Assembly: GCF_014905175.1 (NCBI RefSeq)
Contig: NC_057789.1
Location: 28,950,555 to 29,014,554 of the forward strand
Length of the DNA stretch: 64,000 nucleotides
Source of the DNA: Aphidius gifuensis
Lineage: Eukaryota; Arthropoda; Insecta; Hymenoptera; Braconidae
Direction: 5' to 3'
In this document: piece by piece, positions 11,769 to 23,605 of the stretch
How the letters are laid out: every line of letters starts with the position of its first letter
Numbering within the stretch: position 1 is the stretch's first letter
The notes under the pieces: generated by a model
What the model was told of the DNA's origin: nothing
Seen by the model: only the letters and a program-made list of their open reading frames with translations
The model's database searches: none
Made by a program: the position numbers and the translations under genes

Positions 11769-14700
11769 TTATGAATTAGTACCTTTGAGATTTGTTAAAA
11801 ATGAGTTTATGTCAAATTCATCATCATACTGTTGTTGTTCCCAAAGTTCTGGAAGAATATCCATCACAGTTTTGCTTAAACCAAGCATTGAATCTGATGA
11901 TGATTGTTGGCTCGTAGATTCATCTGTTTTTTTATCTTTTCCATTGTCAAGAGAAAATAGATCAAGCAACTAAAAAATATCAAAACAAAAAAAAAAACAT
12001 TTATTAAATAAAAAACATTTCTAAACTTTCATTAAAGTTTCTAAAAATAATTATTTTGTTTAATGGTAATTATTGACCGTTAAATTGTTAAAATAATTAT
12101 TTTTAAAATTAGCAATTTAATATTTAATAGCAGTTAATAATAATTGACATTTTTTTTTTCTAAATAAAAGCAAGTAATAATAAAACAATTGAAAGTAAAT
12201 TAAAAAAAAAAATTACCTGATGAGTTCCCATTGTTTCCAATGATGCATTATCATTTGAAATAATTGTTTTAGCTGTACGTAATTTGAATTTTTGTAAACC
12301 CATAATTTTTTCTTCAACAGTTGATCTTGTTATAAGCCGATAAACATTAACAACTTTTTTTTGTCCAATTCTATGTGCTCTATCCATGGCTTGTAAATCT
12401 TTCATTGGATTCCAATCATGTTCAACAAATATAACAGTATCAGCACCAGTTAAATTTAATCCTAAACCACCAACTTGTGTTGTTAATAATAGCACATCAA
12501 TTGATGGATCAGAATTAAATCTAGTAACAACTGAATGACGTGATTGTGCTGGTATTGAACCATCAAGACGTAAATACGTTACAGATGGTAAATGTACAGC
12601 TAATAAATCTTTTTCAACAATATCAAGCATTGTTTTTAATTGACAAAATATTAATGCACGATGTTGACTAACTAATTGTTGTTCACTTTGTTGTCCTTCA
12701 TTTAATGTTTTATCATTTTTTAAACCAATACCACAATCAAGTAATAACTGTTTTAAAGCTGGTAGCTTAGCACCATGTTCAATGTCACCAAGTGTTGTTT
12801 GTTGTGATGATAATTGTTCATTTATAATATTATATAATGGATGTTTTATTCCCAGTACTAGCTTTGGATGATTACAAACATTTCTTAAATATCTTAGTGC
12901 TTCAAATACATGTCCTTTTTGTGAATCATTTGTTGATGTTGATGCTGTTTCTGTTGCTATTGATGATGTGGATGCTGTTGAATCTGCTGTTATTAATGTT
13001 GATGAATGACGTACACGAAAATCTTCATATAATATTTTTTGTAATGGTGATAAATCACAATAATAATCTTGTGTTATTTTTGGTGGTAAATCTTTAATAA
13101 CATCTTCTTTATTTCTACGTAATAAAAATGGTAATACTTGACGATGTAATGATTCCATAGCAAGTGCACCAGCTTCTTGTTCTTTTTTACCAGCTTTTGG
13201 TTCTCTACATGCAATTATTGGACGTGAATATTTAGCAGCAAATTGTTTTTCACTACCTAAAAATCCAGGCATTAAAAAATCAAATAATGACCATAATTCT
13301 AGTACATCATTTTGTACTGGTGTACCAGATAATATTAACCGATGATATGAACGTAATCTTTTAACAGCTTTTGCTGATTTTGTTTTACCATTTTTAATAA
13401 TATGTCCTTCATCAAGTACACAATAATTCCATTGTATTGATTCAAAAAATTCAATATCTTTTCTAACAATATCATAACTAGCAACAACTAATTTATAATT
13501 TTTTAAACGTAAACGTAATTTTTCACGCTCCGGTGGTATACCAACATATTGTATAACAGATAAATCATTTTTTTTCATAAATTTTTCAGCCTCATATACC
13601 CAATGACCAGTTAATGTTGGTGGACATAGCACAATACTTGGTGGTGAATTAATATTTCTATTATGATCAAGTCCAATAATACATAATGTTTGTAATGTTT
13701 TACCAAGACCCATATCATCACATAATATACCATGTAATCTATAACGATTTAAAAAATCTAACCAATTTAAACCTTGTTGTTGATATGAACGTAACTCAGC
13801 ATCAACATTTATTGTTAATTTTGTATCTGGTATACTTTTTGGATTTAATAATTGTTCTAAAAATTTTCTTTCTTGTGTTTTTTCTTTAACAAGATTTGGT
13901 GGATCATTTAATGAACCAGGATCCAATGGTAATAACTGTACCAATGTTGCAAATGTTGCATTACATGCAAGTCTAACTGATTTATTTTGATCAGACATTC
14001 TACCTAACAATGGTACCATAAATAATACAGCATATGGTACAACATTAACACCAAGTGATTCAACAATACATGTCAATGCTTCAGCAGCACCTTGACGACA
14101 TACATCATGTAAATTTGGTGAATTAATATTTAAATTATTATTATTACTATTACTATTATTATTATTGATAATTTTATCATTAATATTTGTTTCTAAATAT
14201 GGTGATATAAGCTTGACAACATAATCCATTGTGACATTTGTATTTAATACAGCTAATGTTGATATACATCTTGATGCCATGTGTCTAACAGCTTTATATT
14301 TATGTGATAATAATTTACATAAATTTGGTAAACAATCAAGTAGAGGTAATAATAAAGTTTCATCTAAACTTGTTGATATTATTTCAAATACTTGTAAGCC
14401 AAATATTAAATTATTAATTTTTTCAATATTATCATTATCATTATCATCATCATAATTATTTTTAATAATAATATTCCATAATGATGGTAATTTATTTGGT
14501 ATATTTGCACCAATTAGCTTTGTTATTAATTTTAATGCATATGTTGCACCACGTCTACGTGTTCTTGATGCTTTAGCTTCTGGTTCTTCATATGCTAATA
14601 ATTCTTCAAGTGGTATTTCAGTTGCTGGTGGTCTACCAGGACCACGTCCACTGCTGTTACCATTAATACCAGTACCACGATATGCTGTTCTTTCAGCATT

Positions 14701-17700
14701 TCTTTGACGACTTGTTAATGTTAATATACCATCAAATGGATCAATATCATTATCACAAACACGTGGTGTAAATTCAATATCAGAACATAAAAATGTACAT
14801 AAATTTGTTATTATTTTATTATTTGGTGATGGTATTCTATCAGTACATAAATTAATTAAATGTGATAAATGTAATGATGCTAATTTTTGTAAATTTTCAT
14901 CATCTTCACGTTTAATTGCTTCCATAAGTGGTTTAACTAGAGGATTAAGTGGTCTTGGTGGTTCTGGTAAACAGTGTAACATTGTTGCTGCACCAGCTAA
15001 TGCAGCCATTGACATTATATTTAATGTTTGTTGTTGTTGTGATGTTGTATTTGCACCAATTTCAAGTGCTTTTCTACGTTCTTCTAATGATTGTAATAAT
15101 TTTGGTTTTAATTTATTTGGTCCAAGTACTATTGTTTGTTTTGATGTTGTTGGTGACATTGATACTTGATATGATTGCATATTTGTTATTGTTAAACTTG
15201 ATAAATTTGATATTTGTTCTAATGTCAATATACCATTTGTTTTATCAGTATCAATTGGTAATGCTAATTTATAATGTTTTAATGTTGCAATGTAATCTTT
15301 ACTTTCATGTAATAAACGTGTATATGTATTTGCAATTTCATCATAATAAACACATTCATTTAAACATGTTAATAATTTATCACGTAATATATCAGGTATT
15401 TGTGGTGGATTTGGATGATCAAGATATGCCCAGTGTGCAATTGTTATACCAACAACTGTTCTTTGTAGAGATGAACGTGATGCAAGATGTGCTAGTAATA
15501 CACGTGCATAACATAAACCAGGTGATGGTATATCTGCTGTATAAATAACACCTGGTGCTGGTTTAACAACATAACGTGATAATAAACCCAACATTCTACC
15601 AGCCATTATTCTTGCTCTTATTGTATTTGATAAACGTATATTTTGTGGTACTGTTTCAATACCACCAATGTATACTTTAAGTTCAGATGTTGATTTACCA
15701 CTTAATGATACTGATGAACTACCAGAATCAGATTGTCCATCAGTTTGTCCATTTGTTGTTTTAACAGCTGTTGCTTTTAATGGACTATTTGTTGTTGTTG
15801 TTGTTGATGCTGTTGTTGTTGCTGCTGTACTTGTATTACTAATATTATACAATTGAGCTGGATTAAATGGTGCATGATCTGGTTGCATTGCTAAACAAAG
15901 CCATGTACTTACAAGTGGACATGCTGCATGAAGTAATAATTCAAGATCACTACGTGTTACAAGATTTTCCCATACTTTTTCAGCAATAGCTTGTATTTTA
16001 TCAACATGTTCAATTAATACACGTTGAAATACATGACGTAGGGCTTCTTGTAATACAATACTACCATCATCACCCCAACGTTCTTTTGGATTTAATATTT
16101 CACTATCACTATCTTCACCAGTTAATGTTTCAAGTGTTTGTAATGTTGCTTTACGTACAGACGAACTTGAATGTCCTAAAAATGGCCATAAACGTGGTAA
16201 TACTTGTGATAATGGTTGTGGTGGTAAACATTTTCTTGATTCTGATAATGATAATATTGATGCTAATAAACCCATAAAACTATTACATGCAGCAGCTAAA
16301 TCATCTTGTTCTTTTAATAATTCCCATAATCTTGTTACAATTAATTGTAATTGTTGTGGTTTTAATAATTTTGGTAAATGTGAAGCAACTGGTATTAATG
16401 CACTTGCTGCAGCAGCACCAACATCATCAACTGAATCAGCAAGACCTTTCATTGCTGCTTCAAATGCTTGTGGTAATAATATATTTAATAAATCATCTCT
16501 AACAGCAAGTAAATATTTTAATGCTAATAATGAACCATGACGTGCTTCCCAATCATTATGTTCTAATAAAGTTAACATAACTTTTAAAATACCCAATACA
16601 CCTTCACCCTCATCTGATGGCATTAATAATACAAGTGAACCAAGTGCCTGTGCACATGTTTCACGTACTGGTGCAACAACTTGATCAGATACAAAATCAC
16701 CAAATCTATCAAGACCAAGTACACATAATAATCTTAATGATGCATCAACAATCCATTTACGATGATTATCATCCATTTGTTTTTTAGTTTGATTTTTTTT
16801 TTTACCAGCACCTTTACCATGTATATTAACTAATTCACGTAATGCTGTTGCTGCACCATGACGTACTTCCCATTTTTGACTAAATAAATCTTGACAAAGA
16901 CTTTCGCTAAATGTTTCAAGTGGCCATACTGTTGTTGTCTCGGGCCAAGAACCAGTACCATCTGGCACAGCACCATTTGATATATTTAATTCAATATTTT
17001 TACTATCAGATACTGGTGCTGGTAAGGATGATGATTCAATATTACCAATTTTATCACAATCATCATTGTCGTCAAGTTTAATTTTTTTATTTGGCATATC
17101 ATTGTTCATCGTTTGATCAACTTGTTGTTGTTGTTGTTGTTGTTGTTGATCATCTGGTTCACGTGATTTTTGTTTTGATAATGATTGACGTGCTTTACGT
17201 CTTGCACGATTCATTTCACGTCGAGATAAACCACTTTCTGATTGTTCCAATGTTTCATTAATTGGTACACGATTTGTTGTTGATGTTTGTTGTTGTACTG
17301 GTAATGTTAAATCATCAACAGTAAATAGCTCTGATGTATCCATTAATTTTGGATCAATACCTAATTTTGTTGCCAATATTTTTTCACTATTACTATTCAT
17401 TGTATTAATATCACCATCAGCAATAACAAGATCATATTCTGTTCCTTCAGATCCAGTTAAATGATTTGATTTTGATAATATTTTACTCATATCAAAATTT
17501 TCTAATGTTAAATAATTTTTTTTATTGTCATTTAACGTATCATCGTCATTTATATTTTCATCAATTGGCTCTGGATTCCATACTGGTACTTGTGATAATA
17601 TTGCTTTAACAGCATGTGCTGCTGATACTCGAGTATCCCATTGTGGTGATTTAAGTAATACAGACACACGACCAAGTAAATGATGAAGTTCATGAGGATG

Positions 17701-17877
17701 TAAACGTTGTGCTTCACCCAATTGTTGAGCAGCAGCACGTTTTGTAACTGGATTTGTACCAGTTTCCAAAAGAATAAATAAACGATCCAATCTAATAATT
17801 AAATAACACAAATTAACACAAAAATTTATCAACTTTTTATAGGATATTTTTTAAAAATACAATTACCTCGAAGCCAT
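11769..17877 (-). CDS. BTAF1: TATA-binding protein-associated factor 172 (Mot1 ATPase, 1928 aa, 3 exons)
   Basis: BTAF1/Mot1 (Hel89B in Drosophila) removes TBP from DNA using ATP. Exons are 17867-17877 (MASR), 12217-17791 and 11769-11969. The N-terminus matches human BTAF1 (RLDRLFILLETGTNPVTK). HEAT repeats fill the N-terminal two thirds (WEVRHGAATALREL, FGDFVSDQVVAPVRETCAQALG). The SNF2 ATPase has DDMGLGKT near residue 1362, DEGH near 1461, LSGTPVQN, LLLTTQVGGLGLNLTGAD, and QAMDRAHRIGQ near 1804. The C-terminal exon keeps the LLDLFSLD and LPELWEQQQYDDEF tail typical of the family. There is a polyglutamine run near residues 215-225 and Asn-rich inserts among the HEAT repeats. The length is close to the 1849 aa of the human protein. 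The single 5.6-kb exon is unusual for so long a gene. Confidence 0.97.
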
Positions 17878-19103
17878 TTTAATAATTTAATATTTAAGCT
17901 TTTATCTTTTTTTTTTTTTAAATCTGAAAATAAAAAAAAAAACTATTAATGGAATAAAATAAATAGTTTAAAGTAATAAATTATAAAAAACAGTGATAAA
18001 CTTTAATGATGACGATTTTTTTTTTTTTTTTATTAAGATTACAAAGAGAGGGGATATATCGAATTGTAAAAACTGGTTTTTTAAAAATGCATACTTCATA
18101 CAATTGCATATTTTTAATATGAAGAAATAGATAATTTATTGAGTACGAAAAAGTAAAAAAATAATAAAATAAAATAGCTGATATTATTGATGATTGATTG
18201 ATAAATAATAAAATTAATTTGGACAATGAATAATGCTGGGATATGTTTGGGCTTGGTTGTCTGGGTCAAGGGAAAAGAATGCAGTCATTTGAGAAAGAGG
18301 GAGTTGAAAAATGACAACAGATAATATTTATATTATTATTTTTTAATATATATAATGGAAACCCACCTGTGCAGTATTGTTGTTGTTGATTGTTTGATTT
18401 ATTTTAAATTTTTTTTTGGCTAATTTAACCAACCCTCATAGCTGTTTCCCACTTAATTAAACAATAATTAATCACATAATTTAATAATAAAATAACACAA
18501 TAATACGTATGTTTTTGCCAATATTTCGGAGAGAAAGGCATGTTACAAGCATCAAATTTATACTGACAGCCATATTGGTGGTGAAGCTGATTTTTGTCCC
18601 CCGTTATTCAGCTGATTGGTAGATTTTAACGAGGTGTGGAGGTTTTATACACCAATCATCAACAACTTCGTGCCCATTTGTTGCGCAATGACATTGTACG
18701 CACAAGGCCAACTACAATAAATAAAAATACATAAAAAAAAAAAATATTATTAACAATTTATATGAGGATAAGGGCTGATTTACAGTTAACTATTTCAATA
18801 TTTATTTTAAAAAAAATATATGGAAAAACAATTATAGTAAACATGAAATTGTGTGGATAAATTTTGATAAATTTTATTTGCCTTTGGTAATGATTTATCA
18901 AGTAAATTTTGTAAAATAAAAATTAAACCATTAAGTATTGATTTATTACGACGGTTTTATTTATTTGTTTATTTAGATAACAGGAGTTTTTTTTTTTATC
19001 ATCTCCAAAAAAACGCCAGATTATTTCTACAGATGTTTTTTTTGTTTTTTAAATTATTTATTCCTTTTTTTTGTTGTTGATGAATTAGGTTATATATTCA
19101 GAT
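17878..19103. other. BTAF1 promoter/5' UTR and spacer
   Basis: AT-rich sequence upstream of BTAF1. A GC-richer patch at about 18530-18720, with a GCCATATTGG element and several dyads, is the best candidate for the BTAF1 core promoter; an intron in the 5' UTR is possible. The part toward 19103 should hold the 3' UTR of ATP synthase subunit f. No further gene was seen. Confidence 0.45.
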
Positions 19104-19782
19104 TTAATGGTACTTCATGTGTCCATGATGTTCTAAAATAAAAAAATAATAATGATGATTAGATTATTGTTGTTAAATAATGTAAAATTAATTGATTGAA
19201 AAATGATTTACTTAGTTTGGGGTAGTTGATGGCGTAGAAGAAGGCCATTGCCAAACAGGTGACCTGGAAAAATGGAGCAACTCCAGCTTTCTTTGGAAGA
19301 ACGTATTTGTGTTGCCAACGCCAGTAAGCTATAAAAAATAAATAAATAAATGAAATGACAATAATAAATAATTGTAATTATTAATTGATCAATTAAAATT
19401 ATTGTTGTTTGTGATTGATATTTGACGGTGTTGTTATGCAACAAATTTTGGCAAAATGGCTACTTGAAAACACTGGTGATTTAACAATAAATTATGTTTG
19501 TAAATAAATTTACCTCTGCCAATCATTTGAGCAAGCTTTACTGGTCCTTTTTCACGACGTGATACCCATGCACCAAGTTCACCAATTTTGACATCACCAA
19601 AAGCAGTGTCAGCTGTGTTTTTAACATGAAAAATAAATCAATTAGAATTTTTGTGTTGAATTTTTAGTTGTCAATAGGTTACCTTTTCCATAGTATCTTG
19701 CTGGATCAAAGGATCCATGAACTGAAGGATTATATTCCTTTGGATATCTGCCCCAGTTACCCCAGTCAATTCCACTAGCCAT
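19104..19782 (-). CDS. ATPsynF: ATP synthase subunit f, mitochondrial (114 aa, 4 exons)
   Basis: A membrane (Fo) subunit of mitochondrial ATP synthase at the dimer interface. Exons are 19683-19782, 19514-19612, 19212-19328 and 19104-19132; the total of 345 nt gives 114 residues. The protein starts MASGIDWGNWGRYPKEYNPS and continues with SFDPARYYGKADTAFGDVK, LGAWVSRREKGP and YWRWQHKYV, the typical insect subunit f pattern. A single TM segment (APFFQVTCLAMAFFYAINY) precedes a short His/Lys-rich tail, KHHGHMKYH. The last exon encodes only about nine residues. Subunit f has no cleaved presequence in other animals, and none is evident here. The upstream flank (to about 19980) abuts the neprilysin tandem duplication. 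Confidence 0.95.
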
Positions 19783-20212
19783 CGTGATTGTTGAATAACT
19801 TTTTTTTAATCTTTTTTTATTATATGAAAAATTAGAGCTGTCTTGAAGAGGCTAGATGGTTTTTCTCTCTTGATGTTTCAACCACGACCTTGTAAACATC
19901 TAGATGAGCAAAATTGGATGAAAAAAATAAATAAATGAAAAATGGCGACGACAGTGTGAGCGCTGCTGTTGTATTCTAAAATTGAAGCGGGAATATTTGA
20001 ATTGAAATTAAAAATATATCGTTCAATGGATTTGTTGTTTTTATTTTTCAGTAAATTATTTATTTAATATTTAATTTAATTAATTAAAAGTGCAAATATT
20101 TGATAATTATTTTTATTAACATTTAAGTGGTATTATAATATTTCATTCCAGTAATTGATTCTTGGTTCTATTAATATTTAACTGATAATTAGATTTATGT
20201 TGGTTTACACAA

Positions 20213-22815
20213 CTACCAAATAGTGCATTTTTTTTCTGGATTCATTTTAGAGCCTATGGGACATCCAAAGTCTGTTGAAAATTCTTCTGTATTTGATAGA
20301 GGTCCATTGACTCGAAATTCTGATGGACTATGAGTGTCAGTTGTTAATTTAAGCTTTTGAGTTTCACGACGAGTTTTAGCACACCATGTATTTGCATAAG
20401 ATATCCAAAACATTTGTCTATGATTGAAATCAAACCCAGGAAGTTTTTTTTCCAATTCATTATTATTTGACCAAGCATTGTAAGCCAAATAAGCAGCTTT
20501 TATTCCTCCATTATCTGCAATATTTTCTCCTTGTGTGTTGATTCCATTTATCTAAAAAATTATCAAAGAAAAAATCATTAGCAAACAAATAAAAAAGCAA
20601 TAAACAGATATTAAAAAATACAATTACATTTAAATTAATTTCTTTGATAGTATAATTTCCATATTGATCAATAATACATTGAGCTTTTTTCTTATACTGT
20701 TCATTTGTTGAATTTGACCACCAATTCAACACATTTCCATAAGCATCGAATTGTTTTCCTTGATCATCAAAAGCATGCATTATTTCATGTCCAACAACTC
20801 CTCCAATTGCACCATAATTCATGTACTTTGGAAGTTCATTATTAAAAAATTCACCTTGAAGAATGCCAGCAGGAAGCACTGAGAATAAATTAAAATTAAA
20901 TTTAAATTTAAATTTTGGGAAATAAAAAAATTTAAAGATAATTTATAAAACTTACTTATTGAATTTTCAGGTGGACTGTAAAATGCATTTACCATACTTG
21001 ACATAGCTGCAAAACTATCCCACATATTTGGAACATATTTTTCTCTGAATTCACTCCACCCAATTTTATTTACAAAAAAACCCAAGTTCAAGAAGCTTTC
21101 TACATAACTATCACCAATCATTTCAAAATTTTCAAAGGCTTTATGATAATCATTAATTATTGAATTATTTAAAAGCTCATCAGGATAAGCAACAAATTGA
21201 TTTATTTTTTCAGCTTTTTTTATGGCATTTATTCTTGTTTCTTCATCCAGCCAACTGGTACTATTTAGCAATTTTATAAATTGATTGTGTATATTTTTTA
21301 CCATAACGGCAACATTATCTTTGGATTCTTTTTTAAAATATTCACGAACATATAATGCATTTGTGGCTATTGAAAAAGTAGAAGAAACAGTATGAGTGCA
21401 TTTCATCCATCTTGGTGTAATTTTTATTATTCCAGTTTTGATTTTTTCATAATTTACGTTTACTTTTCGAATATTTTCGTTCAAGTATCTAGACAAACGC
21501 CGAATCTCCTTCCATATAACTAAATTAGCTTGAATTTTTTTGGGTGTTGAATCTATTAATTTATCTAATTTATCAAAGTATCCAGGTTTAGTGACAATAA
21601 TTATTTCGTCATCGTTAACTGATATATTTGATGGTGAAAGTAGATGATTTAAATATTTTTTCCATTCAAAGTAAGGATATTTTTTGGCCAAATCACCAAG
21701 AGTCATTGGATTGTAAGCTAAATTTTTATCACGATAGTCTTCATTTGGTCGAGTTAAATTTGTTAATTTTATTTCAAACTCGAGAGCTTCTTTAAGTTCT
21801 TCTTCAGCATGTTCTTGCTCAGCTCCCAATGCAACGGACATGTTAACCATATAATTAAAATAATTTATAACAGATTTATCTTCTAGACCTTTTACTAAAT
21901 TCTCTCGAGCCAGTCGTGCATTATAATCACTCAAACCGATGACTCTTCGTGTGTTATTTTTAATGTCAACTGTTTTATAAAATCGAAAAAAACTAGTTAA
22001 CCAAAATTTATTTTTCGATATCTGAGCAATATTTTCTTTCCAATTGAATAAACTCTCGTTCCATTCATTGTCTTTTTTGAGAACAGGCCAGCCACCAAGT
22101 TGTTCCACATAATCAAAGAGTGGTTTTACACCTTGCTCTTCAATTGCATCTATATCCATGCATATTTTGTACAAACTTTTTGCTAACTTGAAGATTTCAG
22201 GCTCATCTGGTTGACTGGGTCTCGAGATAATTGTGTTTAGTTGCTTTAAAACTATGTCTTCCAATGGAGTAGCAATACTAACGCTGTTCTTGTCATCAGG
22301 TATCAACGTTGAATTAACAAAGCCTCCACAAACATAATTATAAAAATCATCACAATAATCAGCACTATCATTCATCTTTGCTTTTATGCTTCTAGCTGTG
22401 TTTTCAAGTAAAAAAAATAATAATTAAACATCTACCAGGTCTATTTTATCATCGTAAAATTAATTCTACATTTTATTTAATTTATTATTACCTATTTCCA
22501 TGCAGGCAGGTGTTGAACAAAAATTGTCATCATAATCATCTATACTTCTTTGAGCATATGGTAATAAAATATGTGACATCATTCCTGTCGCAATTTTACC
22601 TTTGTTTTTAACAGCAGCAGAGTCTCCATACTTGACAGAGTTTAGCTAAAATATAATTTAATAATTAAAATCAAAATTACACTGTATAAGATTATTATTA
22701 TCATCAAAAAAAATAATATATAATTGCACATGTAAATAATAATTATAAAATAAAATATGTTGAATATTTTACTTGCCTCAAAAAGTAAAATTATTACGAA
22801 AATAATTTTTTTCAT
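20213..22815 (-). CDS. Secreted neprilysin-like M13 metallopeptidase, copy 1 (740 aa, 5 exons)
   Basis: A zinc endopeptidase of the M13 (neprilysin) family that cleaves short peptides outside the cell. Exons are 22777-22815, 22492-22645, 20956-22395, 20628-20878 and 20213-20551. The N-terminus MKKIIFVIILLFE is a signal peptide rather than the type II anchor of classical neprilysin, so secretion is likely. The N-terminal domain has the CSTPAC...DYCDDFYNYVCGGF cysteine pattern. The catalytic motif HEIMH is at residues 575-579, GENIADNGG at 636-644 (third zinc ligand E637), substrate-site NAFYSP precedes exon 4, VNGPLSN is near the end, and the C-terminus is CTIW. All expected catalytic residues are present, so it should be active. 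Intron 1 has a GC donor. Secreted neprilysins are known from parasitoid venoms; that role here is only a guess. Confidence 0.95.
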
Positions 22816-22885
22816 TATTTTTTTTTGTCACTTGAGTTTGTTCTTTACTTAAATAAAAACTGATGAATTTTTAAAATTTACTTTG

Positions 22886-22894
22886 CTTTATATA
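22886..22894 (-). promoter_or_regulatory. TATA box of neprilysin copy 1
   Basis: TATATAAAG on the reverse strand lies about 70 bp before the ATG at 22815. The surrounding bases are nearly the same as those at the copy 2 promoter. Confidence 0.65.
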
Positions 22895-23605
22895 TGCACG
22901 CTTTTAACAATATTTTAAAATAAAATTAATTTTTCTAAAAACAATTTTCGATAAATCACGAACTTTATTTTAACGTTCTAGTCATGACGATTATAATATT
23001 TCATTATCTCAAAAATAAAAAAATATACAGTCGTTTTAATGTTGAGTTATAAAATTCAACTTGATAAAAATTTTCACAACAATTTTTTAAATTTATTATT
23101 ATTGAATAGTAAAACAATTCAGTGATCAATTTTTTTTAATTTAATTTTTAACAAACACTCAAATTATTATTATAATTATAAGCTTATTATTTTAATAATT
23201 GTAAAGCCCTTATTAAAATATTATTTAGATGATGATGAAATTGTATCTGACAAAAAAAAAAAAAAAAAAGAATTTAGAAGATGTCCATTTGGAATACAGT
23301 GGTCGACATTTTTCATTGTTTAATTCTTTTGCACCTCCAAATGATTAATCATTATTTTTTTAAGCTATATAAAAGTGGGAATATTCAAATGGAAAATACA
23401 TCGCTCTATTGTTGTTTTTATTTTTCAGTGAATATAATCTTGAAAAATTATTTATATAATATTTAAATTAATTAATTGAAAATTCACATAGTTATTTATT
23501 ATTTTTATTAACATTTAAGTGATATTATAATATTTAATTCCAATAATTGATTCTTGGTTTTATTAAATATTTAAGTGATAATTAATTTTACGTTGATTAA
23601 CAAAA

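Noticed and set aside
14949..15548. Forward ORF of about 200 codons, Leu/Val-rich
   Set aside because: Antisense shadow of the BTAF1 coding exon; hydrophobic composition comes from complementing its codon bias.
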